A DNA stretch of 64,000 nucleotides. Source: Ciona savignyi. Its lineage: Eukaryota; Chordata; Ascidiacea; Phlebobranchia; Cionidae. The stretch covers positions 26,970-90,969 of the forward strand of contig CH003363.1 of NCBI GenBank assembly GCA_000149265.1. Reading direction: 5' to 3'. Below the pieces are notes generated by a model, which saw nothing but the letters and a program-made list of their open reading frames with translations, was not told the origin of the DNA and made no database searches. Below are positions 62,096 to 64,000 of the stretch, piece after piece. A program made the position numbers and the translations under genes. Numbering within the stretch: position 1 is the first letter of the stretch; each line of letters opens with the position of its first letter.

Positions 62096-62998
62096 ACATT
62101 GCCTAAACCCGATTGCCCGTGTGTTAACGCCCCATTGGTTTTCCCACTCACGGGGATTAATATGAATATCCTCCTTCTTCCATTTGTAGTAAAACCCATT
62201 AATTTTAAATCGTCCGCCTCGTTAGTCTGGTAGTTTAGTGCGTCGCCTTTCCGCCGAAGGGTTGTAGGTGTGAAACTGGTCGTTAGCTAGTCGGTTGTGT
62301 GATTAATGGGTTCTACTAAATTGAAGGAACGTGTGAATCATACATAACACACTGCAATAGCTCCGGTAACCCGACGGTGGACACGAGGTGATCTGACGAT
62401 TGCCCGTGTGTTAACCCCCTTGGTTTTCCCATTCACGGGGATAAATATAAATATCCTATCCTTATCCACTAGGTTAGCCAATGATCGTTGAGTGCATTTT
62501 TCAAGTACACTGACCAGCCAAACGATCAATTTCGATTTTACTGCCCTTTGGTGGAATGACCCACCCCCCCCCCCCCCCAAGTATTTGCGGACTCGAACTA
62601 AATCTAAAAGGAGCTTCGTAATTCGGCGACACATAATCCACAAAGCGATTTTAGGCCCACAATTTGTTTAAATTGTCCGAAACTGTAGACGCAAACCATA
62701 AAACAATTGACTTTTCAGGACAAATTTTTCCTTGACAATTTTAAGCTAGGTCCTTTGGGGAGCGTTTTCCGCAATCATACATAATTGTCCACACACAATT
62801 TCTTCCGGCCGGTTAGTCTGGTGGTTAAGTGCGTCTCCTTTCAGTTACAAAACTGGTCGCTAGCTAGTCGGTTGTGTCCTTGGGCAAGGCACTTAACTGA
62901 CATTGCCTGAACCCAGCGGTTTAATGGGTTCTACCAAATTGAAGGAACGTGTCTATTATATACAACACACTGCAAAAACTCCGGTAACCCTATATATT
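62096..62998 (+). repeat. SINE family A cluster near the right end
   Basis: 62205-62465 (head TCGTTAGTCTGGTAGTTTAG, tail GGGGATAAATATAAATATCC) and 62805-62998 (head GGCCGGTTAGTCTGGTGGTTAAG, cut off after CTCCGGTAACCC). A further tail fragment lies at 62110-62175. Confidence 0.8.
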
Positions 62999-63064
62999 CT
63001 AATTTAAATTTTCCCTAAACGTAGTCGCAGACCACAAGCGACATTTTCAGGACAGTGATAGTTT

Positions 63065-63070
63065 TTTATT
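63065..63070 (-). terminator. Poly(A) signal of the RAP-domain gene
   Basis: AATAAA on the minus strand about 180 bases after the stop codon. Confidence 0.5.
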
Positions 63071-63250
63071 TGGACGAAGAAACAACAAGAGATGCATTGA
63101 TAAGAACAACACTGAAGTGGTAGAACAAAGCATAGCAGTTTACGAAGAATAGCAGGGTACTAAGCATGGCAGGGTACAATAGAAACTTGCACTTGAAGTA
63201 TGGCAGTATTAACAGTGACAACATAAAACAACAGCGAAGACATCATGCAA

Positions 63251-63472
63251 TCATTCCACAGTGTCGTCAGCTTTCTGTGTAAAAATCTTGCTCCGAAGAA
63301 GATTGATCTTCCGCGCGCTCGACTTGCCGTCCCAATCGAAATGGGGAACCACCACAACTCGGGCGCCTTGTGCACGGAGCAGTCGGAGAACCAGGCGGGT
63401 CTTGCCGATCGCATGACGGGAACCAATGCAGAAGCGGGAGCGGGGAAGAGGCACCACAGCGACGTTTTGAAT
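63251..63472 (-). CDS. FASTK-family protein, last exon (RAP domain), partial
   Basis: A 73-codon terminal exon on the minus strand, opening after the acceptor CGCTTAG and ending in a stop at 63251. The protein has IGKTRLVLRLLRAQGARVVV followed by VPHFDWDG and a basic helix LLRSKIF. This matches the C-terminal RAP domain, with its T-x-x-x-x-RLL…G-x-x-V-x-x-VP-x-x-(E/D)W core, of FAST-kinase-domain proteins, which act in mitochondrial RNA processing and stability. Upstream exons (FAST_1/FAST_2 domains) would lie at higher coordinates beyond 64000. Which FASTK paralog cannot be told from one exon. The exon's GC content is well above the flanks. A plus-strand frame over the same bases is an antisense shadow. 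Confidence 0.6.
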   Translation of the reverse strand: MQNVAVVPLPRSRFCIGSRHAIGKTRLVLRLLRAQGARVVVVPHFDWDGKSSARKINLLRSKIFTQKADDTVE

Positions 63473-64000
63473 CTAAGCGACATTAAATGTTCAAGACATT
63501 GTTTTATAGCCTGTTTCGAACCCATGATCGACTCAACAAAAATAACGATTAAAAAGTTAATTTTACATAAAAGGCTAAATAAACAGTTCTATTTTATATG
63601 ATAAGATGAACAAATCTGCTAAACCGAAGGGAAGTGGGATCAAAACTGGCCTATTGCTTGTCCGTTGTGTCCAATGGGGAGCTATTGCAGTGGTGCCGTA
63701 TTCTTGGTTACACTGAAGATTGCAATTAGGGTCGCATATTTATGTCACTTAGACAACTTATACCCACAGTCGAGGTGCTGTAATATACTTGTATTTTCAC
63801 TGAGTTCAGGTGATGTGCATTAAGTGCCTTGTCCAAGGATAAAACTAAGCAATCAGCTGGTTTCGATCCCACAACCTTCCATTGCTGGTCCTACCAAGTT
63901 AAACAAAGAAGTCAACCCAATTATAGCCAGTCTCACCCACCATTAGGCTACCAAAGATATTGCAGTGTAAGCCGTTCTTTTATTGTAGTACAACCTATCA
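63473..64000. other. Presumed intron with SINE pieces
   Basis: Contains SINE family A-like words in both orientations (about 63640-63700 plus; 63780-63900 minus; GATATTGCAGTGTAAGC at the end). No further RAP-gene exon seen before the window ends. Confidence 0.5.

Larger units (their letters stand above)
60057..63064. other. Intergenic between NUDT12 and the RAP-domain gene
   Basis: No gene seen. Contains a hAT remnant split by a SINE, an inverted-repeat cluster (61220-61323), several SINE family A copies, and a C-homopolymer of about 18 bases near 62562-62578. Confidence 0.55.

Noticed and set aside
63245-63601. 118-codon plus-strand frame with ATG
   Set aside because: It overlaps the minus-strand RAP-domain exon, which has domain similarity and a proper acceptor. 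The plus frame is antisense shadow plus flank.

Overview
This window looks like animal nuclear DNA, most likely from a tunicate close to Ciona. The reasons are: an AT-rich background; intron-containing genes with short exons and GT..AG boundaries; animal-only families (a GPR37-like receptor, POT1, DNAJB13, NUDT12); 3' splice acceptors a few bases before several start codons, as expected where a spliced leader is trans-spliced onto mRNAs; and very many tRNA-derived SINEs and small DNA transposons. The species assignment is inference. Gene models below were built by hand from reading frames and splice signals. For POT1, NUDT12, the GPCR and the C-type lectin gene, every intron phase closes in frame from start to stop.

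Layout. 1-2.2 kb: no gene seen. 2.2-4.0 kb (+): intronless-coding orphan protein of 611 aa. 4.8-9.2 kb (-): amino-acid transporter (Aa_trans fold) whose first membrane segments cannot be found. 9.2-13.8 kb: no convincing gene. 13.78-13.90 kb (-): one complete 5S rRNA gene with a T4 terminator. 14.0-23.9 kb (+): Ty3/gypsy LTR retrotransposon with two identical 153-bp LTRs and broken ORFs. Its reverse transcriptase is split by a 5.07-kb DNA transposon, which itself holds a PIF/Harbinger-like element (with a decayed MADF gene) and a piggyBac-like MITE. 24.5-25.5 kb (-): DNAJB13. 26.8-35.6 kb (+): POT1, 16 exons, 816 aa. 35.6-41.0 kb: no gene seen. 41.0-47.6 kb (+): GPR37-like GPCR, 3 exons, 558 aa. 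50.4-52.9 kb (-): a single-pass C-type lectin receptor, 4 exons, 293 aa, with an ITIM-like tail. 54.7-60.1 kb (-): NUDT12, 7 exons, 452 aa. 63.25-63.47 kb (-): last exon of a FASTK-family (RAP-domain) protein that continues beyond the right edge. A 100-base run of N sits at 53882-53981.

The genes are unrelated neighbours rather than a pathway: telomere end protection (POT1), motile-cilium chaperone (DNAJB13), peroxisomal NAD(H) pyrophosphatase (NUDT12), membrane receptors and a transporter. The most unusual observations are: at least 21 perfect copies of the palindrome TGACGTCA in the first 51 kb, in both coding and non-coding DNA; the nested transposon block with identical LTRs around degraded ORFs; a 30-bp tandem repeat that copies the last nine codons plus stop of NUDT12 in frame; and the lectin receptor that joins an EPN-type sugar-binding domain to an ITIM-like cytoplasmic tail.
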